This document shows positions 56,101 to 64,000 of a DNA stretch of 64,000 bases, piece after piece; within the stretch, counting starts at the first letter, position 1; each line of letters starts with the position of its first letter. The notes beneath the pieces are model-generated. The model made no database searches and was not told the DNA's origin. It saw only the letters and a list, made by a program, of their open reading frames with translations. Where the stretch lies: contig ML058553.1 of the NCBI GenBank assembly GCA_003013855.2, positions 744,001 through 808,000 on the forward strand. The letters run 5' to 3'. Both the position numbers and the translations under genes were made by a program. Source of the stretch: Liriodendron chinense (Eukaryota; Streptophyta; Magnoliopsida; Magnoliales; Magnoliaceae).

Positions 56101-59100
56101 AGGTCTAATTTGACACTGTGATGTAGGATATACCTCTTAATATGAGGACTGAACAGCCACCATTGATGTGCACCTAAAGAGGACTATAACATTCACTCCA
56201 TTCTTTTACACTTAATATAGCTCCAGACGGTTGAAGATGGGGGTTGCTGGTGGTGGTAAAGGGTGGAATGAAGGGTTAAAGGGGTAATAGGGAAAGGTTT
56301 ATGGAGAAGATTTTAGGGCTTGAAGTTAAGGGTTAAAGGTCTGGATAGTAACTTATGAGAGGTAAAACTGTGTAGGAAAATAATAAGTAGAGAGACGAAA
56401 AAGAGTAGATGAGCAGAGGATATACCTTGGAGCCTCACTAAGGTTTTCTAAGAGTCCCATCTAGAAGAATTTAATTGAGTCTCACCATTAACAAACTATT
56501 CGTTCAACCTGAAATTTGGAATGGTTAACAATGCCATGGACTTTTCCTTCTATAGATCAATAGAACTTTCCTACATTAACTCAAGGATCTAGGAAAACTA
56601 ATAGTCACTCTAGTTTAAGGAGAATTAATAATGAAAGCCTTAGTCCCAAAGAGGACAACAATTTCCTATTAGTATCTTTCTAGGATTCTAATTTCAAAAC
56701 AAAGACTTGGCTTCCTAGAGAATCCTTAAATGAAAATAACTTCTAATTAAGATATGAACCTTATAGGAAATAGTTTGATTGACTTGCTAGTGTAGTAGAA
56801 TTATTGGCCCAATCTATGGGTCCTTTGGACGGTCATGGGCCTTATTGGGCTTGCGGCTATAAGTCTTAAAGCTTATGGGCCTGTCTTCGTCAGTGGGGTC
56901 CTCATCATTCTCGTTAGTTATTTGGAGACTTGTCATCATGGCTTAGCGAGTCTAGGAAAGCTATTTGGAGACTTGTCATCATGGCTGTCTTTTGAGTTAT
57001 TTGGGGAGCTAGAAATGGGCATTGTTTTAGGAATGAATGTGAGGGTGTGGACGGGGTCATTAGAAAATTCAAAGGTCTTGTCGCGGGTTGGGCTGTCTGT
57101 GTAAAGGCCGCCTTGGCTGGTCCTCTTTTTTGAGCGTAGTCTTTTCTCGCTTGTTGCAAGTCTTCTAATAGAGTTGCTATTCTCTCTCTCTCTCTCCAAA
57201 AAATAAAATAAAATAAAATAATAAATAAATCATTCTCATTAGTTTTCTCTCTCCTGCCTTAAACTTTAAGGGTTGATCCCCATCACACCGACTGCAACTT
57301 TTTGCCTCACCCAAATCCTCTTCTTCTCTCCTTTTTAAGACAGATAAAATGACCAATCCCTCCCTCTTCTTTTATAAAAGAACTTATGGCTTAATTAGTT
57401 TATCGTCTCATCCTTGAGTGTGTACATACTATGTACATGTAAGATCTTCTTTTTGGATGTCACTTGTAATCGGTCAATTTGAGGGAATGTAAGAGTAGCA
57501 CCAATAGGTAATAAGATGAGCTAAAGTAGACTTGGGTGGTTTGGTCATGTGCAATAGACACCAAGAATTGTGCTAGTTGGAAGGAGTGAGTTGGACTAGT
57601 TGGTACAAGTTGAAGCTCTAAGAGGGCAAGGGGAAGGCCTAAAAGAACGTGGCTGGCGGTTGTAAGAAAAGACTTGATGATCTATGGTCTAACTGAAGGT
57701 ATGGCCCTTTATTGAGTCGAATATTGGAACAAGATTGATGTAGCAGATCCCAATTAACACACTCCTCTACCTTATCTTGTCCTCAATCTATTTGAAAGAT
57801 CATCATAAGCCTTAAGTTTAGCCTTATTACCTTTTTAGCAATCTCTTTGACATTTCTATATTGTTCAAAATTTTCATTGTTTCTAGTCCTCGGCTAAGCT
57901 TTGAAATATGAACATTTCTCGTTAATAGCTTTTGTACATTGTCATTAGGCCACCAAGTTTCTTTATATGATTGGCCTTTTCCTTTAGGGGGTGTTTGTTT
58001 GGGAGTAAATGGAGGTAAATTGAGGGAATTGGGAGTAAATTGGTAATAATTACCATTTATCCATGTTTGGTGCGGTGGTGATTACCTCCTTGCAAAAGCA
58101 AGTTTGAAAAGGATCGACGTAAGTTCGTGGGCCCCACTGTGATGTCTGTGACATATCCACGCCATCCATCCATTTTATCGGGAAATTTTAGGGCATGAAC
58201 CCAAAAATGAGGCAAATCTGAAGCTCAAGTGGCCCACATCATAGGAAATTCTGGTCACAAAAGGTTTTTAACGATAGGCATTCAACCCACTCTTTCATGT
58301 GGTGTGGTTCACTTGAGCTTTTGATCTGCCTAAAGTTTGGGATCGTGCCCTAAAATCAGCCCGCGAAATGGATGGATGGTGTGGATAAGCCACATATATC
58401 ACAGTGGGCCCCACATGAAATTCGCACATTCCTCGATTTTAGTGTCCAAAAAGCAAGCCATCATTGTCAGCATAAAAAACAGTGCAGGAATTACATTGGT
58501 AATTAATCATTACCAAGTTACATGCATTTACATTAGGGAATTGAAAAAAAACGCCCCCTTAGATACATCATCAAATACATGTCCCCCCCTCCAAAAAAGA
58601 AAAAAGAAGAAGGCATATTTGGGATCCTCACTTTTTTCTTAATATAGAATTTCACCAATAATTTTTTGAATTTCCCCCCAAGGAAAGAAGTTTTGGCTGT
58701 TTTAGGACTGATACGACCCGTATTACATAAATACAAAAGACTCAAAACTCTTCGCGACTATTATAAATAACACAGGGAAACAGATCCCCTTGTCTCAGGC
58801 CTTTCGAGTTGCAAATGCATCCAATCAACAAGCCATTCGCTACAACAGAGAAGGAATCCAAAGATATGCACTCCATCATCAAATTGATAATTTAACTCCA
58901 AGCCCACGGGAGCAAATATTGATATGGCATAAGCCTTCTCCAAATGCTATTTGGCACAAGTCACTGACTTCCCATTCTTGCTTTTGCAGTTGGACTCTTT
59001 TGCCACTAGGCTGCCATCCAAGATTTTTCCTTTCTTTAATGAAGGCTCCTTGAGAATGAGAAATGATGTGATAATTAGCCTGAGTCTCGCTGCTGGAACT

Positions 59101-62100
59101 TTCCAAAAAATTTGTACACGCTTCTGACATGGCTTATTGGACTATTATCTTTGATCTCCAATGCCTCGTCAATTTCGCATCAAGGCTTCTGCTTACCTTG
59201 GTTCTCTAGTAGAGCACATTTTAAGGCAGAAGAAGGCCCCCCCCAGATGATCTCCCAACAATCTTTGGGAAGGCCATTGTGAAGCCATTGGGTCTAGCAG
59301 CTTTGCCCCTTTCCATATTCAAACCACATTCCTAATCTCCTCTTCCTCTAACTCTTTCCAGCCAGTCTGATGTTTCTTGGGAAAGGCACTCAAACATCAT
59401 ACCTTCTAACTCCAGTTTCACATATAGGCTTATTTTGAGCATAATTTGATATATAACTTGGATATTCCCTTCGTAATTTGGTCACCCTCCTGCTAAAAAA
59501 AAGGGGGGTCACCATCCTCCATTAACCTGCTCTGGATTGTTAGCTTATGTATGTGGTTCACTCTTTGCCTCCCATTTGCGAAGCTATGGAAGCAATGCTT
59601 TTATCCCTCTCCTTTGGCCATATTGCCTTCATATTCTGCCTCCACACCGTTTCTTCCCTTTTTAGCATCATCTTGTATTTGCTACGAGGCGTCTCCCTTT
59701 CCTCTCATTTCTCTCTGCCAACTGACGAACTTTGTTAACCTTGTAACTGAAGAAATCAGTTAGTTCACCTGGGGCATGCTCTAAAGAGATGTTCATGTTT
59801 CATTCCTTTCAGGTTCACCCTCATGGTTTTTGATCACGAAGACGAGCTTTACAGTGACATCCTAAATTTCATCTGAAACCTATGCTCTGTCTGACCGATA
59901 ACTACTGATCTTAAACACACACACATGTAGTTGTCTATCTAGGGCGATCGATCCACATCTTTCCCCATAGCCCTGGGGCTGTGTCTCGATCTCCTACGTG
60001 CGAAATCTGAGGGACTAGTTCCTAAGGAATCTTTTTTTTTTAACCCTCTCCTTTGAAAGGTTAGTTGCTATAGAGATACCCTGTTGGTCTAATTCCACGA
60101 CGGAGAGTCGGCGTGGCGTAAAGTGAAGATTGGGGGGAGTAGAGCTAAATCCCCTTCGTGGGTATTCCGAAGGTGTAACATAGGCAACAAAAAGGGACCT
60201 GGTTGTATGTTGAGTTGTTGACTGCATGTTCTATGTTGGTGTGTTTGTTTTAATTACTGTTTAGTTGCAAACTCACACTTTGATAGCTATGTTTTACAAG
60301 TTGAGCCTCAACAAGGACATGAAATGTTCTAGAATTGAGTCTACTTACTCTAGTAATGAGCTGAGCAAACCATCTACTTGGTTGAGTACCTTAGTTTTTG
60401 ATTTCTTCAGTAAAGTTTCTAGCAGTCTGCATAAACGGATGAACCCTTCACATCTATCAAACTTGTTGAATGTTTTTATTTTATTTTTATAATTTTTTCC
60501 TGAGTCAAGCTCATACTGAGTTTCAAAAACTCCATTTGAGTCATAACCAAGTGAGCATGGCTCGACTGTCTCAGGCAGACTTGTCAAGTTTTTGAACATT
60601 GCATTCAAGAGATGGCAGTCGTAATGCCTTCCACCAATCTTCCTTTCTTCTCTTATCTTCTGTTTTCTTTTCCATTCTAGAGCAGCACTTTTTTTTCTTT
60701 TTCAGGGAGTTAATTTTTCTTATGCCTCATAGCTCTTTCTTTTTATTTCTTCTTACTTTGACTTGTTTGCTGATTGAGTATTGCCTTTTTCATGGGGAGT
60801 AAATTTTTGTTTGCCTATAGCTCTTTTTTTTCTGGATTTTGGTTAGTGAATATTTTATCAAAATAATATTGTAGGATTGTGTTTTCAATATGATTTTTTG
60901 TCATTTTGTTCATCGTTCCCTAATTTAAGATGCTTTCCCCATGTTTAAATCTGAATGCTTGACCTTAAATTTTTTTTTTTTACTTGCTGAAAAGGCATTT
61001 GAGTTGTGCATCGAGTATTTGACAGTTGACACAATATGAAAAACATTTACTAGTGTTGACTTCATTTCTCTTGTGTTGGGTTTTACAGGGTGAGGACCTA
61101 ATAGTAGCAGTTGATGATGATGGGCGTTTTACTGGGAAAATCTCTGACTTTAAAGGCCGCTATGTGAAACATGCTGATAAGGATATAATAACTGCAGTGA
61201 AGGCAAGAATAGCAGCTGAAAACTGTTTAAAAAACTTTCCAAGCGTCCCCAACTTGGCTTCTGAACATTTACTTTAATGGTTTTTCTTGCTAGGAATGGG
61301 ATGAAAAGCATATACCATCATTAGGGATAGGAAGAAAAGCAAGATACTGTATGCTCAAAATAAAGGATTACTGAAGAAAGAACACCAAATCCTTTTTTTC
61401 AAAAGATGATTTAATATTATTAAAGGCAAAAGCCAAAAAAAGAAAAAAGAAAAAAGAAAAGAAAAAAGAAAAACAAAGCAGAACACAAACAAAAGAAACC
61501 AGAAAAAGAAAAAGAAAAGAAAAACCTAAAAACTAAAAAATACCAACCAGCCCTAGATAGGAGCTATTCCTTAATAAACGAGCTAAACCCAATTACAAAC
61601 CCCAAGCTAAACCCAATTACAAACCCCAATCTCAGACTCCTCAAGATTACGGAAACAACGATTGTTGCAGTCCCGAGAGAACCACCTCCTCCAGAATGCC
61701 AAGAATGAAATAGGCCTTCAATCAAACTAGCCATAACCCAACACATGTTCGCAGATCGAAGGATACCAAACCACACTACTTGGGAGAAAGAACAATGAAT
61801 GAAGAGGTGGTCGATGGACTCCTTAGCACCCAAACAGAGAAGATAGGCATTGGGCAACAGCATGGGTCTTTTTCATAGGTTATCAATCGTGAGAATCTTA
61901 TTCCTTCTAGCCAGCCATAAAAATGCCACAATTTTCGAAGGAGCCCTAAAGGACCAGAGAAAGTTGGTGTGACTCTAGCATCTACAAGACACAGGTTGCG
62001 GCGGCCGAACATAGAACGAACACACCGAGAAAGAACCCGACCTATTGAACCGCCGCACCATGGAATCCTTCACGCCCAGAGTAGGCAAAAACCCTTCAAA

Positions 62101-63091
62101 CGCGATAAAAGACTAATCAAATCAAGAAATTCAAAATCATTCAAGATTTGACAGCAGGAGGGATCCACACCACCAGAATCTTGGACTGAGAAACAACTAG
62201 CAACCGAAATATCTGCTACTGAGCAAAGATTGGTGAGGGCCGGGAAGGACTCACGAAGTGGGGAATCACCACACCAAACATCATCCCAAAGCCTAACCTT
62301 AGATCCATCCCCAATCACAAAACACATGCCTTCAGCAATAGATGGGGCAACCTGAATCATTGATTTCCACAAGAAAGAGGCCATGTACAAAGATGAATCT
62401 TTGATCCACCAACCCTTAGGAAGGAGCCATATTTGGCAGCAGTAATTCTCCTCTAGAGGCTAGACTCCTCTACCCCGAAACCCCACACTCATATGCCCAA
62501 GAGGGCAGAATTGACCACATCAAGGCACTTGATCCCAACTCCCCCTTACTTAATAGGACGAGAGACTTCTTTCCAGTTAAGCAAGTGAAACTTCTTAGAG
62601 GAGGAACCACCTTACCAAAGAAAATCCCTCCTAAGCCTGTTGATCCTGGCAAGCACCGACTTCGGACACTGAAAAAGAGACATGAAGTAGATTGGGAGAT
62701 TGGACAGAGAGGCTTTGATGAGTGTGATCCTCCCACCCAGAGAGAGCAGCTTACTTTTCCACGGGGACAACTTTCTCTCCAATCTCTCAACTACCCTGTC
62801 CCAAAGTTTAAAGCTGGCTTTCCCAGGCAAAAAGGAAGATCCCAGGCAAAGAAAACCAAAACCTGTACTATTAGCAATTTTAACTGGATATTTACACTAC
62901 TTGTATTTGTAATGTTTCACAAATCTTGAGTACCATTATTCTTGGGCATTTTGTACTTTTTTTTATAAAAGAAACATTGTAAATTTATGACAGGGAAAAG
63001 GCAGGCTTGTTCATATAGGAAGCATTAAGCATTCTTATCCATTTTGTTGGAGATCAGAAACTCCTCTTCTTTATAGAGCTGTCCCAAACTG
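40841..63091 (+). CDS. IleRS: Isoleucyl-tRNA synthetase, cytosolic type (5' part, 7 exons)
   Basis: Attaches isoleucine to tRNA-Ile and edits mischarged valine; the eukaryotic-like sequence indicates the cytosolic enzyme. The visible exons are 40841-41374, 42820-42885, 43015-43158, 54751-54977, 55489-55654, 61089-61202 and 62994-63091. They join in frame to about 450 residues; family members run to about 1190, so the rest (KMSKS loop, anticodon binding) lies beyond the window. Seen: the class I HIGH-type motif as HYGH (residues 56-59), WDCHGLPVE (86-94), then the CP1 editing domain with the Thr-rich TTTPWTLPSN (from 226) and GTGVVHCAPAFGEDDY. Exon 4 contains a Lys/Ser-rich low-complexity insert. 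No stops or frameshifts. Introns 3, 5 and 6 are swollen by transposons (11.6, 5.4 and 1.8 kb). Confidence 0.95.
41375..42819 (+). other. IleRS intron 1
   Basis: 1.4 kb, GT...AG. Contains an (AT)n run at 41642-41690 and otherwise nothing I recognise. The acceptor is TTTTGCAG|GTT. Confidence 0.85.
41642..41690. repeat. (AT)n microsatellite
   Basis: About 24 uninterrupted AT units inside intron 1 of the synthetase gene. Confidence 0.95.
42820..42885 (+). CDS. IleRS: IleRS exon 2 (residues 179-200)
   Basis: 66 bp, phase 0 on both sides, encoding VMPYSTGCKTPLSNFEAGLN and YK. Flanked by TTGCAG and GTAACA. Confidence 0.94.
43015..43158 (+). CDS. IleRS: IleRS exon 3 (residues 201-248)
   Basis: 144 bp, phase 0 on both sides. 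Contains the editing-site Thr-rich motif TTTPWTLPSN. Flanked by TTGTAG and GTCAGT. Confidence 0.95.
43690..44540. repeat. ATCG/GATATTATCG-rich degenerate repeat
   Basis: Dense, irregular repetition of words such as 'gatattatcgat', 'cgatatcg', 'atcggtatcgct' and 'attggcgatac' on both strands, with interspersed AT-rich spacers. The ends carry related words in opposite orientation, so it may be a decayed foldback element. No coding potential. Confidence 0.6.
45196..47700 (-). pseudogene. LINE ORF2 pseudogene: RT and zf-RVT part
   Basis: Broken frames give, in order on the minus strand: the RT N-terminal linker ('GIKWRQRSRALWLEEGNKNT' at 47459-47680), RT segments ('LRVLFIATTPKIKGDEGFND', 46848-47129), the active-site region at 46199-46564 reading HLQFGGDIIIF where L1 RTs have FADD, and the C-terminal zinc-binding region ('WLVGRTRVLTIDNL...CCLCKQDVEFIDHLF', 45196-45390). 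Loss of the Asp pair (FGGD) alone would inactivate RT. Confidence 0.85.
47701..48250 (-). pseudogene. LINE ORF2 endonuclease, distal part
   Basis: Minus-strand frames include the APE-type endonuclease motif LGGDFNATHFM (about 48192-48230). It continues from the N-terminal part on the other side of the inserted LTR-type element. Decayed by stops. Confidence 0.7.
48885..49155. repeat. ~118-bp tandem repeat in the non-autonomous LTR element
   Basis: Two full copies and a partial third of a unit containing 'tggatcaa.t.tccag.tc.accaaggct', 'caacacaatcataagtcc' and 'ggaacaaataagaa'; they start near 48888, 49008 and 49115. Confidence 0.75.
50151..50190. repeat. (GA)n microsatellite
   Basis: About 20 GA units within the right LTR of the nested element; the left LTR has only a short GA run at the same place. 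Confidence 0.95.
50464..50831 (-). pseudogene. LINE ORF2 endonuclease N-terminus
   Basis: Starts at an ATG at 50831 with MNILNWNVRGLG, the standard opening of plant L1 ORF2, followed by the IQETKL motif whose Glu belongs to the endonuclease active site. A frameshift near 50690 moves the rest ('VGSMRGIQVAWNSS', 50464-50691) into another frame. Cut off by the nested LTR-type element. Confidence 0.85.
50860..53760 (-). pseudogene. LINE ORF1 pseudogene with 72-codon tandem repeats
   Basis: Broken frames on the minus strand upstream of ORF2 (for example 50935-51246, 52519-52758, 53200-53385) have the composition of plant L1 ORF1, an RNA-binding protein: a DUF4283-like piece ('EIYVDLAMVDHAWPLFQWL...QVKVWLKVYCRMEDEGYQI') and a Lys/Arg-rich end. 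Assignment rests on position and weak similarity. The N-terminal part contains three 216-bp repeats (separate entry). Confidence 0.6.
53078..53725. repeat. 216-bp tandem repeat, three copies (in-frame, 72 codons)
   Basis: The word CCAAAAACCCTAGAGAAGTTT occurs at 53117, 53333 and 53549, exactly 216 bp apart, and each is embedded in the same long context ('tccacaaatagagtcgaata', 'gggtattctaaacctcccc', 'gctgccctacgacct'). 216 is a multiple of three, so the LINE ORF1 frame would survive the expansion. Confidence 0.92.
54751..54977 (+). CDS. IleRS: IleRS exon 4 (residues 249-324, Lys/Ser-rich insert)
   Basis: 227 bp ending in phase 2, donor ATGAA|GTAAGC. It begins VRDKSTGSTYIVAESRMSQL, then a low-complexity Lys/Ser/Pro stretch, and ends with GASLVGMK. 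The acceptor GAACAG|GTT was chosen because it continues VYVK|VRDK; an upstream TTAG (54719) is the alternative. Confidence 0.9.
55489..55654 (+). CDS. IleRS: IleRS exon 5 (residues 324-379)
   Basis: 166 bp, phase 2 in and 0 out. Encodes YLPLFDYFSDF and the editing-domain stretch DDSGTGVVHCAPAFGEDDYR. Flanked by TTCCAG and GTTCAG. Confidence 0.95.
57486..57756 (+). pseudogene. RTE-type LINE C-terminal fragment
   Basis: Frame-shifted translation gives the hallmark end of plant RTE-type LINE polyproteins: WFGHVQ, then an R-S-rich stretch, 'QVEALRGQGEGLKERGW', 'KDLMIYGLTEGMA' and 'VADPN'. Several stops. It is the only LINE piece in this gene lying in sense orientation; it is a short 3' remnant. 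Confidence 0.8.
57987..58558. mobile_element. PIF/Harbinger-like MITE, TSD TTA
   Basis: Starts GGGGGTGTTTGTTTGGGAG and ends with the reverse complement GGGGGCGTTTTTTTTCAA. TTA lies directly outside both ends (57984-57986 and 58559-58561), as for PIF/Harbinger. The sub-terminal parts 'ttggtaataattacc' and 'ggtaattaatcattacc' are also inverted. A second MITE sits in its centre. Confidence 0.8.
58120..58425. mobile_element. GTGGGCCCCACC-type MITE nested in the Harbinger-like MITE
   Basis: Left 'gtgggccccactgtgatgtc...ccacgccatccatcc' and right 'ggatggatggtgtgg...tatcacagtgggccccac' form long inverted repeats. The flanking 9-mers (cgtaagttc, atgaaattc) agree at six of nine positions, consistent with a decayed Mutator-like 9-bp duplication. 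Confidence 0.75.
58740..59760 (-). pseudogene. L1-type LINE RT fragment, antisense
   Basis: Minus-strand pieces in order: the ORF2 linker ('VWRQNMKAIWPKE', near 59590-59650), the RT block 'SHSQGAFIKERK' (58879-59130), and 'MEKAYAISIF...WLVDWMHLQL' (58761-58943), matching the RT catalytic-core surroundings of plant L1s. Heavily decayed; both ends lost. Confidence 0.7.
61089..61202 (+). CDS. IleRS: IleRS exon 6 (residues 380-417), GC donor
   Basis: 114 bp, encodes GEDLIVAVDDDGRFTGKISD through ITAVK. To join in frame with exon 7 (GKGRLV), the exon must end at GTGAAG|GCAAGA, a GC donor. No GT within reach gives the conserved VK-x-KGRLV join. Confidence 0.88.
61203..62993 (+). other. IleRS intron 6 (GC-AG), 1.8 kb
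   Basis: The donor GCAAGA and acceptor TGACAG|GGA fit the minor GC-AG class of U2 introns. Most of it is one antisense LINE fragment (61393-62847). Confidence 0.7.
61393..62847 (-). mobile_element. 5'-truncated L1-type LINE with 16-bp TSD
   Basis: Minus-strand RT C-terminal and zinc-binding pieces: 'KLWDRVVERLERKLSPWKSK' (62612-62830), 'VWCGDSPLRESFP' (62070-62390), and the zf-RVT stretch 'LLCLGAKESIDHLFIHCSFS' (61564-61863). The 3' tail ends in a poly(A), seen as poly-T at 61393-61399. The flanks AAAGAACACCAAATCC (61377-61392) and AAAGAAAACCAAAACC (62848-62863) agree at 14 of 16 positions, a target-site duplication. A long AAAAG-type purine block (61435-61530) lies in the 3' UTR. Confidence 0.85.
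62994..63091 (+). CDS. IleRS: IleRS exon 7 (residues 418-450)
   Basis: 98 bp ending in phase 2, donor AACTG|GTATGT. Encodes GKGRLVHIGSIKHSYPFCWR and the SETPLLYRAVPNW stretch that leads out of the CP1 domain. The next exon is not in the window. Confidence 0.93.
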
Positions 63092-63149
63092 GTATGTGAA
63101 GAACTCTATTTTTTTTTCCTTGAATAAATCTTCTGCACATTTCTAACTG

Positions 63150-63250
63150 AGGTTATGGCCTTTGATAGTGTGAATGGTAGCAATGGATTTGTCCAGCCAG
63201 CCCCAATTAGCTGGGATAAGGCTTAGATGATGACGACAATGACAATGATT
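63150..63250 (+). repeat. RTE LINE or SINE 3'-tail remnant
   Basis: 'gccccaattagctgggataa' followed by 'ggcttagatgatgacgac' is the 3' tail shared by plant RTE-type LINEs and the SINEs that use them, ending in a decayed trinucleotide repeat. Too little is left to say which. Confidence 0.5.
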
Positions 63251-63390
63251 TTGCACATTTCTGCAATCTTGCTGGTTGTGTTTTCCAAGATATAGTTCTG
63301 GCTGATTTAATTCGAACACGCACACACGTACATTGTTTCTCTTTCTTCTTACTAGATTTTTAACTCTTCTTCTTCTTCTTCTTCTCTTTT

Positions 63391-64000
63391 TTGAAAGGCA
63401 ACAACAAATTTATTAAGAAGCCCACCCGAAGACGGGAAAAGAATACAAAGACACAACAAAACTAAAACCCCAGAAAGGAAGAGACAGACTCAAATTTTGT
63501 TACATTAGCACAAGGAACCCAACTCTTGATGAGATCTTTGATAGAGCATATCACTCTATCCACGGAGGTCCCGCCATTTCAAAAGCAACGCTTATTCCTT
63601 TCCTTCCTCATTGCCCAAAATAAAGCCATAATGAGGAGCTGCCAAACTACTTTCCCATCTTTTCCAAGACCTCCCCCATGCCACTCCCAAAGGAGGACGT
63701 CCATGGACCGAGGCATGACCCAAGGGATTTGAGCAGCAGCCAGGAATGACTCCCAAATCGAACGGGTAAAAGAGCAATGGATGAATATATGATCGATCGA
63801 CTCCGCATCCGCCATGCAAAGCAAGCAAATATTGGGCAGAACCATAGATCTTCGGCGGAGGTTATCGAATCAATAGTCAAAACTTTTTTACGACCCACCA
63901 ACCAAACAAAAATTGCCACTTGAGGGGGAGCACCGTAAAACTAATAATGAAACGATGAGGGTGAGCGGAGCCTCTATCTGAAGATGCCAAACTTTTGAAT
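63391..64000 (-). mobile_element. L1-type LINE 3' end, antisense, cut by the window end
   Basis: The minus-strand zf-RVT region 'FVWLVGRKKVLTIDSI...CLLCMADAESIDHIFIHCSF' appears in two adjacent frames (63579-63845, 63647-63919), followed by a 3' UTR and a poly(A) tail seen as poly-T near 63388-63394. It is similar but not identical to the LINE at 61393. The 5' part lies outside the window. Confidence 0.8.

Larger units (their letters stand above)
55655..61088 (+). other. IleRS intron 5, 5.4 kb
   Basis: Contains an RTE-type LINE fragment, a Harbinger-like MITE with a second MITE inside, and an antisense L1 fragment. The stretches 55655-57485 (including a CT run and TAAAA repeats near 57180-57230) and 59765-61088 hold nothing else that I recognise. 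The acceptor is TTTACAG|GGT. Confidence 0.85.

Noticed and set aside
60015..60227. A 70-codon minus-strand frame in intron 5.
   Set aside because: No recognised domain, no splice or initiation support, and it lies inside the synthetase intron.

Overview
This is nuclear DNA of a flowering plant. The evidence is a spliced plant-type cytosolic isoleucyl-tRNA synthetase gene with kilobase-scale introns, a plant SF1-type splicing-factor gene, a tRNA-Pro gene, and a dense mix of Copia LTR retrotransposons, L1-type and RTE-type LINEs, and MITEs. Six or seven copies of an inverted-repeat element with GTGGGCCCCACCGTGATG-type ends, together with the TE-bloated introns, make me suspect a woody, non-grass, perhaps magnoliid-type genome. 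That placement is a weak inference.

Layout. Positions 1-8.8 kb: a minus-strand, single-coding-exon SF1/branchpoint-binding-protein-like gene (1311-3098). Upstream of it, 8.49-8.74 kb looks like a 5' untranslated exon and a promoter carrying three CACGTG G-boxes, which would imply a 5'UTR intron of about 5 kb. 9.58-9.65 kb: tRNA-Pro(UGG). 9.7-10.6 kb: a MITE expanded by an 82-bp higher-order minisatellite. 10.79-12.30 kb: a solo LTR with a perfect 5-bp target-site duplication (TSD). 14.0-16.06 kb: a decayed minus-strand Copia pol. 16.57-30.66 kb: a self-nested pair of Copia elements. The older element (TSD TATGT) was split inside its RNase H region by a younger member of the same family (TSD AAATC) that still has a 1075-codon open pol frame. 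31.25-33.89 kb: an internally deleted Tnt1-like Copia element (TSD AGGTC). 34-40.1 kb: LTR-like debris, MITEs, a hAT-like inverted-repeat element and a SINE candidate.

From 40.84 kb to past the window end runs the plus-strand isoleucyl-tRNA synthetase gene. Seven exons are visible, encoding residues 1 to about 450, and all join in frame. Its introns hold a nearly full-length L1-type LINE split by a small non-autonomous LTR element, three more LINE pieces, an RTE-type LINE fragment, a Harbinger-like MITE with another MITE nested in it, and ATCG-rich repeats. All four L1-type pieces lie antisense to the host gene. Intron 6 appears to use a GC donor.

The three host genes are housekeeping genes (splicing, translation) and do not form a pathway. 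I found no previously undescribed gene system. The most informative observations are the self-nested Copia pair with mosaic LTRs, the strand bias of LINEs in the synthetase introns, the GC-AG intron, and the SF1-like protein that lacks the second zinc knuckle.
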